From an uncultured Verrucomicrobia subdivision 3 bacterium (lineage in GTDB: Bacteria > Verrucomicrobiota > Verrucomicrobiia > Limisphaerales > UBA11358), in assembly GCA_903875465.1 (NCBI GenBank), contig CAIQWB010000071.1:1-51690 (forward strand): a DNA stretch of 51,690 bases, in the 5' to 3' direction. The position numbers and the translations under genes are program-made. Positions 28,109-36,424 of this stretch are shown here, one piece after another. Under the pieces are notes generated by a model. It was not told the DNA's origin. It saw only the letters and a list, made by a program, of their open reading frames with translations, and made no database searches. Each line of letters opens with the position of its first letter. Position 1 is the stretch's first letter.

Positions 28109-29034
28109 AGCATGAACCGGTGATTCAAACCCGGGGCCTGACCCGGTATTATGGCGCGCGGGCGGTGGTGCAGGATTTGAACCTGGAAGTGCCGCGCGGG
28201 AGTGTGTTTGCGTTCCTGGGTCGCAACGGATCAGGGAAGACGACGACGATTCGCATGCTGCTGGGGCTGGTAGCGCCCACCCGGGGCGGCGGCAGCCTGC
28301 TGGGCTGTGACATTCGGGCGCTGACCCCGGCGATCCGGGCGCGGGTGGGTTACCTGACGGAGGAGCATCAGCTCTATGGCTGGATGAAGGTGCGGGAAAT
28401 GGGGGCATTCCAAGCGCCGTTTTATCCACGCTGGCAGGACAAAATCTTCCAAGGGGTGATCGGGCATTTTGGGCTGAAGCCGGAGGCGAAGGTGAAAGAT
28501 TTGTCGCGGGGACAAAGGGCGGGACTGAGTCTGGCGCTGACGCTGGCCCCGGACCCGGAGCTATTAATTCTGGATGACCCGGCGCTGGGGCTGGATCCGG
28601 TGGCGCGGCGGTCGCTGGTGGAATCGATGATTTACCTGACCCGGCGCTCGGACCGGACGATTTTCTTTTCCTCGCACAATCTGGCGGATGTGGAGCGGGT
28701 GGCGGACCAAATTGCGGTGCTGGATTTCAGTGTGCTGCGGGCGTGCTGTCCGCTGGAGACGTTTCGGAGCAGTGTGCAGGAGGTGCAGCTGCGGTTTGCG
28801 GGCGCGCCCCCACCGCTACCGAACATCCCGGGTTTGTTGCAAGCGTTCCGGACGGAACGGGAGTTGCGGGTGACGTGCATTCATTACAATGGCGAGACGG
28901 AGCGGGCGCTGCGGCAACTGTCCCCGCTGAGCCTGGAAATTCTGCCGATGGGGCTGGAGGATGCGTTCATCAGTTATCTGGGCGAACGGGGCGAAAAATC
29001 ATTTATCCTGGCGGACGCGGAGGTGGCATCATGA
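28105..29034 (+). CDS. ABC transporter ATP-binding protein, Asp in place of catalytic Glu
   Basis: This 309-aa ATPase has Walker A GRNGSGKTT (39-47), signature LSRGQ (133-137), Walker B LLILDDPALGLDP with D157-D158, and an H-loop in FSSHNLADVE. The residue after the Walker B Asp, normally the catalytic Glu, is Asp. That weakens but does not abolish hydrolysis in studied ABC proteins. The C-terminal ~80 residues are an accessory domain. It overlaps gntR by 4 bases and the permease by 4 bases. It is probably the motor of the YtrA-controlled transporter. Confidence 0.88.
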   Translation: MKHEPVIQTRGLTRYYGARAVVQDLNLEVPRGSVFAFLGRNGSGKTTTIRMLLGLVAPTRGGGSLLGCDIRALTPAIRARVGYLTEEHQLYGWMKVREMGAFQAPFYPRWQDKIFQGVIGHFGLKPEAKVKDLSRGQRAGLSLALTLAPDPELLILDDPALGLDPVARRSLVESMIYLTRRSDRTIFFSSHNLADVERVADQIAVLDFSVLRACCPLETFRSSVQEVQLRFAGAPPPLPNIPGLLQAFRTERELRVTCIHYNGETERALRQLSPLSLEILPMGLEDAFISYLGERGEKSFILADAEVAS

Positions 29035-31028
29035 AACAATTGTGGCTGAAAGAATGGCGGGAGCAGTTCAAGGTGGCGTTGATGGGGCTGGCGGGCATGA
29101 CGCTGGTGCTCTGGCAGGCGGTCCGAGCGGGAATTGGCCAACTGGAAGGACTTTTCCATGGGAACACCGTGGGGGCGGACGGATTACAGCCTTTGATTTC
29201 GGGCGACCTGCTGGTGGAAGGGGCCATCGGCTGCGGCGTTTTTGGGCTGGTGCTGGGCTGGTTGCAAATCCACTCGGAAAGTCACCGGGATTTGCGAGCG
29301 TTCTTATTGCACCGTCCGGTGGAGAGATTGCTCGTGCTGCACAGTAAATTGCTGTGCGGGCTGGGGCTTTACACGCTGGCGGTGGGGTTGCCGTTCACCG
29401 GTTTGCTGGTGTGGGTCTTAATCCCCGGCCATGTGCCGGCACCCTTTGAGTGGGCCATGGTGGAGCCATTATCCGCGGTGTTTTTGCTGGGGTTTACGAC
29501 TTACGGGGCGGGGATGCTGGCCGGACTGCGACCGGCGCGCTGGTACGGCAGCCGCATTTTCGGACTGGGACCCGCAATTTTGGCGGCGATTGCGGTTTTT
29601 GCTGCGCGGGAGTACGGGCAGGCGCTAGCAGCATTGCTGGCGACGGGCGGATTGCTTTACCTCGCGATCCGGGGTGCCTTTCTCACGGGCGGAGCCTATG
29701 AGGACCAGTCGTGGCCGGCCAAACTGGGACTCAGTCTGACGTGTGCGATGGCTGGCATCCTGCTCACCGCCCTGGGCATGGCAGTTGTGGCCAACTTCTT
29801 AAGGGGCACCGCCGCCGCTTCCTACAAATATGCCTATTATACGCTGACGGCAGCGGGCCAGGTTTATCGGGTGGGGTTGAATGGGGAGGTATTGGACTTG
29901 GACCACCACCCACTCATAAATCCGAAAACGGGCCAACCAGTCAAACGCGGGGAATTCAATAAAACCCTGGCGGAAACCCGGCGGACCGATGTGGTTTTTG
30001 AGAAACCAACGCCGGATCAGGATCGCCGGCTGAGTCATTACAACTCTAGTGCGCGCTACTTTATTCCCTGGCGGGTAAATGATAAAACTTTATGGTACTG
30101 GTTGCCGGACGGGCGACTGGCAAGTTATGACGGGGGATCACGGCGGTTCACGGGCTATCTTGCGCCGCCCAACCCCAGCGAGCATTTTTGGGTGCCGGAA
30201 AATTATTATCAAACGTATTTTCAACCCAACCCGCAATCCCAAGTGCTCGTTTCCAGGAAGACGGTTTACCGGGTGGATTTGGAGGCACGAACGGTGACGC
30301 CCGGCTTTACCACAACCAATGAGGACGGGATTGGCGGCTTTGCGGATGGCCACACTGGCGGGAACATGATGGTGGTGACGCGGGAAGCTATTCGTTTACT
30401 TGATGACAAAGGGGGAGTGGAGGTGACGTTGCCTTACCAGCCGGGCTGGCCCCAATACTCGACCGTCCAGGCTTACTGGCTGACCGGCACGAATGGGTAT
30501 GTGGTGGCTTTCTCACCCGACGAGCGCATGAATAAACAAGCGGGCGGCAGGCTGAGCATCCAGTTGATCAGGGTGAATCCGGCCGGGCAAATCACGCGGA
30601 CGCAAACGTTGCCACAGCTGCCGAAAGCAGTGGTGGCGGATAATGTGGGGGATGCCTGCGCCCTGATTTTCCCACCGGCGGTACGCATGACGATTGAATG
30701 GTTTGCCGATCAGGAAGTGCCGAATTATTGGGATGCGCTGAGCGCGATTCCGGCCTTGCTGTGCGTGGGCGCGGGCTGGTGGCAGGGACGGCGCTATCAT
30801 TTTAGCGGCGGTGCGCAGGCGGGGTGGGCGGTGTTTCATGCGGTTTTTGGGATTCCGGGATTGATCGCCTTTTTCAGTGTGCAGGAATGGCCGGCGAGGG
30901 AGGTGTGTCCGCCTTGTGGGCAGTTGCGGCGGGTGGACCGGGAGCAGTGCGATTCGTGCGGCGGGGCGTTCGCGCCACCGGCGTTAAAGGGGACGGAAAT
31001 TTTTGCAGAGTTGATGGGGAAGGGATAA
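29031..31028 (+). CDS. ABC-2-like permease with large C-terminal extension and zinc ribbon
   Basis: This 665-aa protein starts at ATG 29031, overlapping the ATPase stop by 4 bases, MKQLWLKEWREQFKV. The first ~265 residues hold about six membrane segments like other ABC-2 permeases. Residues ~270-560 are soluble and beta-rich with repeated words such as ARYFIPWRVNDKTLWYWLPD and PQSQVLVSRKTVYRVDLEA, consistent with a beta-propeller-like extracytoplasmic domain. Two more hydrophobic segments precede a C-terminal CPPC...CDSC zinc ribbon (C626, C629, C640, C643). The upstream in-frame region is part of the ATPase gene and was left out. No named family recognised for the fusion. Confidence 0.8.
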   Translation: MKQLWLKEWREQFKVALMGLAGMTLVLWQAVRAGIGQLEGLFHGNTVGADGLQPLISGDLLVEGAIGCGVFGLVLGWLQIHSESHRDLRAFLLHRPVERLLVLHSKLLCGLGLYTLAVGLPFTGLLVWVLIPGHVPAPFEWAMVEPLSAVFLLGFTTYGAGMLAGLRPARWYGSRIFGLGPAILAAIAVFAAREYGQALAALLATGGLLYLAIRGAFLTGGAYEDQSWPAKLGLSLTCAMAGILLTALGMAVVANFLRGTAAASYKYAYYTLTAAGQVYRVGLNGEVLDLDHHPLINPKTGQPVKRGEFNKTLAETRRTDVVFEKPTPDQDRRLSHYNSSARYFIPWRVNDKTLWYWLPDGRLASYDGGSRRFTGYLAPPNPSEHFWVPENYYQTYFQPNPQSQVLVSRKTVYRVDLEARTVTPGFTTTNEDGIGGFADGHTGGNMMVVTREAIRLLDDKGGVEVTLPYQPGWPQYSTVQAYWLTGTNGYVVAFSPDERMNKQAGGRLSIQLIRVNPAGQITRTQTLPQLPKAVVADNVGDACALIFPPAVRMTIEWFADQEVPNYWDALSAIPALLCVGAGWWQGRRYHFSGGAQAGWAVFHAVFGIPGLIAFFSVQEWPAREVCPPCGQLRRVDREQCDSCGGAFAPPALKGTEIFAELMGKG

Positions 31029-31250
31029 GAGGGGATATTTTACCACAAAGAACGCAAAGGAGCACAAAGAAAGACAGGGAATTTAAACCAAAAAATACGC
31101 GGAATACACGAAATGAAACACGGGTCGAGGGGCGGAAGCTTTTGCAAAAGGTAACGAAGAACACGGTGAGGTTTAGCCACAGATGGACACGGTCTGTGGC
31201 ACCGATTCAGAACACCCATAAATTAACAGAAACCCCTGTAAAATCAAAGT
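31029..31250. repeat. Short-period intergenic repeat, 'accacaaagaacgcaaagg' type
   Basis: An AT-rich stretch (31040-31200) contains several short repeats: CACAAAGAACGCAAAGG, GCACAAAGAAAG and similar. A diverged copy of the same layout lies at 37306-37400, following a REP-like element. This type of intergenic repeat is not coding. It sits at the left edge of the AT-rich island. Confidence 0.55.
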
Positions 31251-31767
31251 TTATTCCCTGAAACTGGCGAGTATTTTGGTGAACTTTTCATCCCTTTCAC
31301 TGACAGTTTTGCTGACAGTGATTAGGTGTCGGGACAACCCGCCTGAGGCTTCGTGCAAATGCTTTTTTGCCATTACCACCCTTGAAATATACGAGGAGAT
31401 CAGGTTGGATTGAAGAAATGACCAAGTTCTCCCGGTAATTATGGTGAATATTCGTAACCGCAATGCCTGGTGCCAAACCCTCTGCAATGATAGTTTCGCG
31501 ATCAAGCTGCTCTAGGATATCAGCAATAATTGCGTGAGCAACGCGACGCGTCGATCTTGTGATATTGTAACCGAACTTTGCGGCGAGTGCGGCCTGTTTC
31601 TCGGTTGCGTGGAGCAATTTTTCGCCGTAAAACTCCGAACGAATGCAGTCCTCAAGAAGTGCTCCCGCTACACGGATTGTGCAACCCACAAGTTCAAGCC
31701 CCAGATGAGCACCAAATTTTATTTGGTGCTCATTTAACAGCGGGATATGCGTGAGTTCTTTTTTCAT
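31251..31767 (-). pseudogene. Unknown protein gene with a frameshift at a six-A run
   Basis: Reading the minus strand from ATG 31767 gives MKKELTHIPLLNEHQIKFG and about 130 residues of plausible protein (including RRVAHAIIADILEQLDRET and NYRENLVISSIQPDLLVYF). The frame then turns unnatural after GGNGKK. In another frame the natural continuation is HLHEASGGLSRHLITVSK, ending in FTKILASFRE at 31251. The switch coincides with a run of six A (six T on the plus strand near 31370). Deleting one A restores one continuous ORF of about 171 residues. It may be a decayed gene, a sequencing indel or a slippage site. I recognise no family. Confidence 0.6.
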
Positions 31768-31895
31768 AAATCGGGAACGGTTCCTGAACAAAATACAACT
31801 CTAGCAATAATAGATTTTACATGGATTGCATCAAGTTTTTACCAACGATTACGGGAAATGAGAATCTCAAAATGTGAGTCTAAGAAAATCACTTT

Positions 31896-32301
31896 CCTTT
31901 CCGCCCAATGCGGAAAGGGCGCGTCAGCGTTAAGGCCAGCGCGAGCGGTGAACGGGCGTCCAGAGGGCAGCGCCCTCTGGCGGCGGGGCTTGGGGATGGC
32001 CGCAAAATCCCCAAACGGCAAAACCCGACTGGATTTCGGCAATCCAGCCGGGTGATGGGGTGCGGGTCGGTCAATCCTCGCCCGGCATCATGATGGTGAT
32101 GGCGGGTTCTGGCTTGTCGATGTCGAGGGGGCCACATTCGGCAATTAGCTTTATGAGGCGTGGGGCGCGGTTGTCGTTGCGCGCGTAAAGCGCAAAGCCA
32201 AAGGTCTGTCACCAATGGAGGAGGACAAGGGGCACGAGTTGTGACGGTGGCAGGCCACGCTCTGAGCGAGCATCAAGCTCGTGCCGCTTGGATGGACGGG
32301 G
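31896..32301. repeat. Left 406-bp direct repeat flanking the restriction-modification operon
   Basis: Compared with 34346-34750 the two copies are clearly related along their length, with long identical blocks (for example across 32060-32160) and a few small indels. Both begin with a hairpin (CCTTTCCG and CGGAAAGG here) and end with GATGGACGGGG. A perfect stem CCAGAGGGC/GCCCTCTGG lies at 31960-31980. On the minus strand, codons from about 32200 to 32080 read LIKLIAECGPLDIDKPEP then a stop, the tail of a small protein family (see 36893-37132). No transposase is visible. Confidence 0.85.
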
Positions 32302-32309
32302 AATGGCGG

Positions 32310-32336
32310 TTGACCATACTCGGAAAACACTTTAAT
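32310..32336 (+). promoter_or_regulatory. Candidate promoter of the restriction-modification operon
   Basis: TTGACC (32310-32315) and TTTAAT (32331-32336) match the -35 and -10 hexamers at five of six positions each, spaced 15 bp. They start 9 bases after the repeat ends and about 40 bases before the endonuclease start. Spacing is at the short end of the usual range, so this is tentative. Confidence 0.4.
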
Positions 32337-32375
32337 TTCCTGCTATGGAAAAAACGACTAGGGTGATTTAAATCA

Positions 32376-33023
32376 ATGAAACAAAGGCAATTTGACAGAA
32401 GCGAGCACATCTATCGTAACGATGCTTTTGTTGAACTCGTTAAGGACGCCGTTCGGTTTTTCAACGGAACACCGGCTCACACCCTTCCGCCCCCTGAGTC
32501 GTTTCAGGGAACAGGTGTGTATGCGCTTTATTACACGGGGAAAAATCCGCTGTACGCTAAATACGCCGAGGTGAATCGGTTGTCCTACACGGCAGCGATT
32601 TATGTCGGGAAAGCCGTGCCAAAAGGCTGGCGACAGGCGCGTTCGTCAGATGATCCGCTGAACCAATCACGAGAATTGTTTAGCCGGTTGCGCGAGCACA
32701 GTCGCAGCATAAAGCTCACCTCCAGTCTATCAGTTGAGGACTTCATGTGCCGGTTTGTGATTTTTGAACATGCTGGTTCTGACATGATCGGAACCATTGA
32801 GGCGGCGTTAATCAAATTAAACAAACCATTGTGGAATATGGCCATGGATGGGTTTGGCAATCATGATCCGGGTGGGGGGCGTTATGAACAAGCACGCTCA
32901 GACTGGGACGTGATTCATCCGGGCAGGAAGTGGGCATTGAAATGCAATGGCACTCCCAGAGAGAAAAAGGAAATTATTGAAAATATTAACAAACACCTCA
33001 AAAAACTCACCGTGAACCAATGA
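32376..33023 (+). CDS. Type II restriction endonuclease, Eco29kI family (GIY-YIG)
   Basis: This 215-aa nuclease shows GVYALYY (47-53), IYVGKAVPKG (75-84), SRLREH (103-108), an E142 (IEAAL) and N154 (PLWNMA). These fall at Y49, Y76, R104, H108, E142 and N154, the set I recall as the GIY-YIG active site of R.Eco29kI, with almost the same numbering. From memory, that enzyme cuts CCGCGG (a SacII isoschizomer family), so the same site is likely. Length matches. The stop overlaps the methyltransferase start (ATGA), giving an R-then-M operon without a control protein. Base composition is more AT-rich than the resident genes, suggesting recent acquisition. Confidence 0.9.
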   Translation: MKQRQFDRSEHIYRNDAFVELVKDAVRFFNGTPAHTLPPPESFQGTGVYALYYTGKNPLYAKYAEVNRLSYTAAIYVGKAVPKGWRQARSSDDPLNQSRELFSRLREHSRSIKLTSSLSVEDFMCRFVIFEHAGSDMIGTIEAALIKLNKPLWNMAMDGFGNHDPGGGRYEQARSDWDVIHPGRKWALKCNGTPREKKEIIENINKHLKKLTVNQ

Positions 33024-34219
33024 AATCCTTGGAGCTATTTTCGGGAGCTGGGGGTTTAGCAAAGGGCCTTGAACTGGCTGGCTTTGAACACAGTGCATTT
33101 GTTGAATTCAACAAGGATGCTTGTGCTTCCCTGCGCCGCAATTTTCCCCCGGAAAAAGTGTTTGAGGGTGACATCCGTGCTTTTGATCTCAGCAAACTTT
33201 CAGATATCGACGTAGTCGCTGGCGGTCCGCCATGCCAACCATTTTCATTGGGCGGCAAGCATGGCGCGAACAACGACAGTCGGGACATGTTTCCTTACGC
33301 GATCAAGGCTATTGAAACCCTCACGCCAAAAGCGTTCGTTTTTGAGAACGTCAAAGGGTTGCTACGGGAGTCGTTTTCGGATTATTTTCGCTACATTATC
33401 CTCCGGTTGACGTATCCAGACGCGCACGCATCTCTGAAAGCCACCTGGGAGGAGCACTTTAAATCGCTGCAAAACATAAATTATGATCGCTACGGTGGCA
33501 TAAAATATCACGTTAAACAAACCCTCGTAAATGCGGCTGACTACGGCGTTCCCCAATGCCGGGAACGTGTTGTCATTGTAGGCATCCGGTCAGATATTGA
33601 CGCCTCTTGGGAATTTCCGGCGGCAACGCATAGTGAGGAAAAATTGCTGTGGGATAAATTCGTCACGGGCGCGTATTGGGACAGACACAAAGTTGCGAAG
33701 GCAAATCGTGAAACTTGCGTTAATGGATCGCTGATGCGCGTAAAACAAATGCGGGATACGTTTGGATTTTTCGAGCCTGAGCATAAAGCGTGGCGTACCG
33801 TTAGGGACGCGCTGCACGACGTTCCTGATCCGCGTGTGAAACACGGGATAACCGACCATATTTTTCGTGATGGTGCGAGATCATATGCTGGTCACACAGG
33901 AAGCGAATTAGATTTGCCGGGAAAGACAATCAAAGCTGGTGGCCACGGTGTTCCCGGTGGCGAAAACATGATGCGATTTCCCGATGGTTCAGTACGTTAT
34001 TTCACCGTCTATGAAGCAAAATTGATTCAGACTTTTCCCAAAGATTTTGTTGTTTTAGGCGCATGGGGCGAAGCCCTTCGACAAATCGGTAACGCCGTTC
34101 CGGTTATGCTGGGAGAGAAGGTTGGTAGAGCACTTTATGAAAAAATTTTTCCAGGCACCGTTTGGCCTAAGAGGCAAAAAGTTCATGGTGAGGTTCCTCT
34201 CGAAAAACTTGCCAACTAG
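33020..34219 (+). CDS. DNA (cytosine-5)-methyltransferase, type II, partner of the Eco29kI-like nuclease
   Basis: This 399-aa C5-methyltransferase shows motif I ELFSGAGGLAKGLE, catalytic Cys in GGPPCQPF (C72), motif VI FENVKGL (E109), motif VIII QCRERVVIVG, and motif X near the end (RQIGNAVPVMLGEKVG). The target-recognition domain lies at about 210-320. It would methylate the site cut by the adjacent nuclease and protect the host. Coupled to the endonuclease by a 4-base overlap. It is full length and intact. Confidence 0.95.
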   Translation: MKSLELFSGAGGLAKGLELAGFEHSAFVEFNKDACASLRRNFPPEKVFEGDIRAFDLSKLSDIDVVAGGPPCQPFSLGGKHGANNDSRDMFPYAIKAIETLTPKAFVFENVKGLLRESFSDYFRYIILRLTYPDAHASLKATWEEHFKSLQNINYDRYGGIKYHVKQTLVNAADYGVPQCRERVVIVGIRSDIDASWEFPAATHSEEKLLWDKFVTGAYWDRHKVAKANRETCVNGSLMRVKQMRDTFGFFEPEHKAWRTVRDALHDVPDPRVKHGITDHIFRDGARSYAGHTGSELDLPGKTIKAGGHGVPGGENMMRFPDGSVRYFTVYEAKLIQTFPKDFVVLGAWGEALRQIGNAVPVMLGEKVGRALYEKIFPGTVWPKRQKVHGEVPLEKLAN

Positions 34220-34345
34220 CTTTATAAGAAGGTCTGCGGCGGCGTAATTTTTTCCTGTATAAATCTTTAAGCATGGCAAATTGCGGGTTGGCTTTCAGGT
34301 TTCCATGTTGAGGTAAATTTTTCCCGTTTCCCACTCATCACTGGT

Positions 34346-34750
34346 CCTTTCCGTCTCAACGGAAAAGGTGCGCAAGCGTGGAGGCCAGCGCGAGTGGTCA
34401 ACGGGCGTCCAGAGGGCAGCGCCCACTTGCGGCGGGGCTTGGGGATGGCCGCAAAATCCCCAAACAGCTAAACCAGCTGAACCGTTTCCAGTCCAGCCGT
34501 GTGATGGGATGCGGGTCGGTCAATCCTCGCCCGGCATCATGATGGTGATGGCGAGTTCTGGCTTGTCGATGTCGAGGGGGCCACATTCGGCAATTAGCTT
34601 TATGAGGCGCGGGGCGCGGTTGTCGTTGCGCGCCTAAACCGCAAAGCCAAAGGTCTGTCACCAATGGGGGAGAACAAGGGGCACGAGTTGTGGCGGTGGC
34701 AAGCCACGCTCTGAGCGAGCATCAAGCTCGTGCCGCTTAGATGGACGGGG
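34346..34750. repeat. Right 405-bp direct repeat flanking the restriction-modification operon
   Basis: This is the second copy of the element at 31896-32301, in the same orientation. It has the end hairpin (CCTTTCCG / CGGAAAAGG) and the same GATGGACGGGG right end, but a degenerate middle hairpin (CCAGAGGGC then GCCCACTTG). The minus strand encodes the same protein tail. Homologous recombination between the copies would delete the RM operon exactly. The nucleotidyltransferase pair begins about 150 bases to the right. Confidence 0.85.
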
Positions 34751-34836
34751 TGTTGGGCTGTGCCGCATTGCAGCGGAGTGGAGGCGGCAGAAATTACCGG
34801 AGTCAAGTGACAACCTTTTTAACAAGCATACAGCTA

Positions 34837-34865
34837 TTGAAATGCCCGTGAATTATCCGTATGAT
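34837..34865 (+). promoter_or_regulatory. Good sigma-70-like promoter upstream of the nucleotidyltransferase pair
   Basis: TTGAAA (34837-34842) and TATGAT (34860-34865) each match consensus at five of six positions and are separated by exactly 17 bp. The start codon at 34899 follows after a leader of about 27 bases. Between them CTTGAAATAGCAAG (34871-34884) is an imperfect palindrome that could be an operator (inference). Confidence 0.6.
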
Positions 34866-34898
34866 TTTTACTTGAAATAGCAAGTTGTCCACGAAATC

Positions 34899-35468
34899 AT
34901 GATTCCTGATTGGAATATATCTGCGGTTTTGCCGCCGATTCGGCCGGGTGCGGCAGGGCATAGCCCTGACCGTTCGCCGTATAAAGCCTCCTTGTCGGAG
35001 GTCGTCGAAAAGTTTGCCAAATCAAGTGCGCGCATTGAAATTCTACGCGGTCTTTTGAAATATCGGGCTGAATTACGCAACAGAGGTGTCTCCAGTGGGT
35101 TTCAATGGCTCAACGGAAGTTTTATGGAGAACAAAGAAATTTTGCTTTTGGAGGCTCCAAAGGACGTGGATGTAGTGACATTTTTTCACCTACCTAATGG
35201 TTTGGATGAAGCAGCCTTCTCACCAAAAGTTGCCGACTTGTTCGAAGTTGAGAACACAAAAAAGCTTTACCACGTTGACGCGTATGGGCATCCGTTGGGA
35301 AAACCAATGGACGAAACAGATGTAACGCTGATCTCATACTGGTATAGCATGTGGTCGCACCGACGGAATAATCTTTGGAAGGGCTTTGTGCAGGTAGACA
35401 TTTCTGAGGATGAGGACGATATTGCAACGGCACTCATTGCTCAAGTTGAACTGGAGCTTGCAAAATAA
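34899..35468 (+). CDS. Minimal nucleotidyltransferase-fold protein (DUF6932-like)
   Basis: This 189-aa protein carries the NTase pattern: G73-S74-F, then D89-V-D91-V, with a likely third acid at D127 in HVDAYG. The surrounding strands (WLNGSF, KDVDVVTFFH) fit the fold. N-terminal MIPDWN then LPP resembles, from memory, the uncharacterised DUF6932 family. The active-site acids look intact, so AMPylation, other nucleotide transfer or tRNA modification are possible chemistries, by analogy with MNT/AbiE/MenT-type proteins. It is translationally coupled (TAATG) to the next gene. Low-GC island, next to a restriction-modification system: a defence or toxin-antitoxin role is plausible but unproven. 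No membrane segment. Confidence 0.75.
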   Translation: MIPDWNISAVLPPIRPGAAGHSPDRSPYKASLSEVVEKFAKSSARIEILRGLLKYRAELRNRGVSSGFQWLNGSFMENKEILLLEAPKDVDVVTFFHLPNGLDEAAFSPKVADLFEVENTKKLYHVDAYGHPLGKPMDETDVTLISYWYSMWSHRRNNLWKGFVQVDISEDEDDIATALIAQVELELAK

Positions 35469-36424
35469 TGAATCACAACGATTACATATCTTTTGCCTCC
35501 GAAATCAAGGAATTGGAAGACCTTTTGGCTCGAATTCCAAAGGAAAAGGTAATTAGCCGAATGGGTCTTGAGTCGCGCCTAAAAACGGCTCAGGAAGCTA
35601 TAGCTGGGTATAATCCGCCTGAGTTGCCAAAAAAAGCTCGATTAACCTTCAGAGGACGGCCGGTCGTTGGTTCGCATGGTGCATCTGCTGAATTTGCAGC
35701 GAAGGCTTCCAGTTTTTTTACTGACGCTTTTTCGGCTGTCGCAGCAGGAATTTCAGAGAGCCTCCGTTACATGGGACCGATTCCTGATAAGGAAAAAAAT
35801 CAATTGCTGATCACAGGCACCGCTATTGGGTCTTTTGGATTCGAGTTCGAGCTTCCCAAGCTCCAACCTGAGAACGCAAACGGACAAGAGGATTTATTTC
35901 CCAAAGCAACCAAACCGGAAAACCGGGCTGAGGTCGCTATGGAAAAATTGGAAAAGCTTTTTCAAGTCGCAGCAGAAGGAAACGACGATGACATTGCTGA
36001 GTTGGTTGACGAGATTCATCCTCGTGCAGTCAAAAAAGCCTCCGAGTTTTTGGATTATCTTGCAGAGCAGGATGCTTGGTGTGGGGTTGAGTTTAAGGAA
36101 ACGCTTTTCAGATTTGGTGGCGTTGAGCAAGTCCGCGAATCGGCCGCTCGCCTCAAATCAAATAACATTAAAGAGACAGAGGAAACTTTCCGGGGAGAAT
36201 TTCAAGGCGTATTGCCAAAAGGCAGAACCTTTGAATTCAAGATTATTGAGGAAGATCAAATTTTGCGTGGAAAAGTCGGGCCAGAAATCGACGATGCCGA
36301 CGAATTAAATAAAATTCTGCATAAGCACGTAACAGCGAAATTTCATGTAATACAGGTTGGCCAAGGTCGCCCTCGGTTTACCTTGCAAACTATGGCCGAC
36401 ATAGCCCAGGAATCCGCCTCTTAA
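35468..36424 (+). CDS. Conserved-looking 318-aa partner of the nucleotidyltransferase, unknown function
   Basis: The start ATG shares one base with the preceding stop (TAATG), so expression of the two genes is coupled. The N-terminus is helical (SFASEIKELEDLLARIP, LESRLKTAQEAI). It is followed by KARLTFRGRPVVGSHG, then FFTDAFSAVAAGISESLR, and LLITGTAIGSFGFEFELP. The middle is acidic and helical (EVAMEKLEKLFQVAAEGNDD). The C-terminal third is beta-rich: GEFQGVLPKGRTFEFKI, LRGKVGPEIDDADELNKIL and HVIQVGQGRPRFTL. I recall similar proteins paired with DUF6932-type genes in other bacteria but know no function. No catalytic motif or membrane segment is visible. It could be the target, effector or antidote of the nucleotidyltransferase. 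Confidence 0.75.
   Translation: MNHNDYISFASEIKELEDLLARIPKEKVISRMGLESRLKTAQEAIAGYNPPELPKKARLTFRGRPVVGSHGASAEFAAKASSFFTDAFSAVAAGISESLRYMGPIPDKEKNQLLITGTAIGSFGFEFELPKLQPENANGQEDLFPKATKPENRAEVAMEKLEKLFQVAAEGNDDDIAELVDEIHPRAVKKASEFLDYLAEQDAWCGVEFKETLFRFGGVEQVRESAARLKSNNIKETEETFRGEFQGVLPKGRTFEFKIIEEDQILRGKVGPEIDDADELNKILHKHVTAKFHVIQVGQGRPRFTLQTMADIAQESAS

Noticed and set aside
31251-31767. Possible GxxExxY-family protein
   Set aside because: The defining GxxExxY spacing and the following conserved segments are absent, so I left it without a family.
32376-34219. Strong avoidance of CCGCGG as proof of a resident restriction system
   Set aside because: CCGCGG is readily found in many genes of the window (2274, 10142, 12072 and others). 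I did not make an exact count, so no avoidance is claimed.
31896-34750. Possible integron cassette array
   Set aside because: The repeats are ~405 bp with no attC core sites (GTTRRRY/RYYYAAC), and no integron integrase is present.
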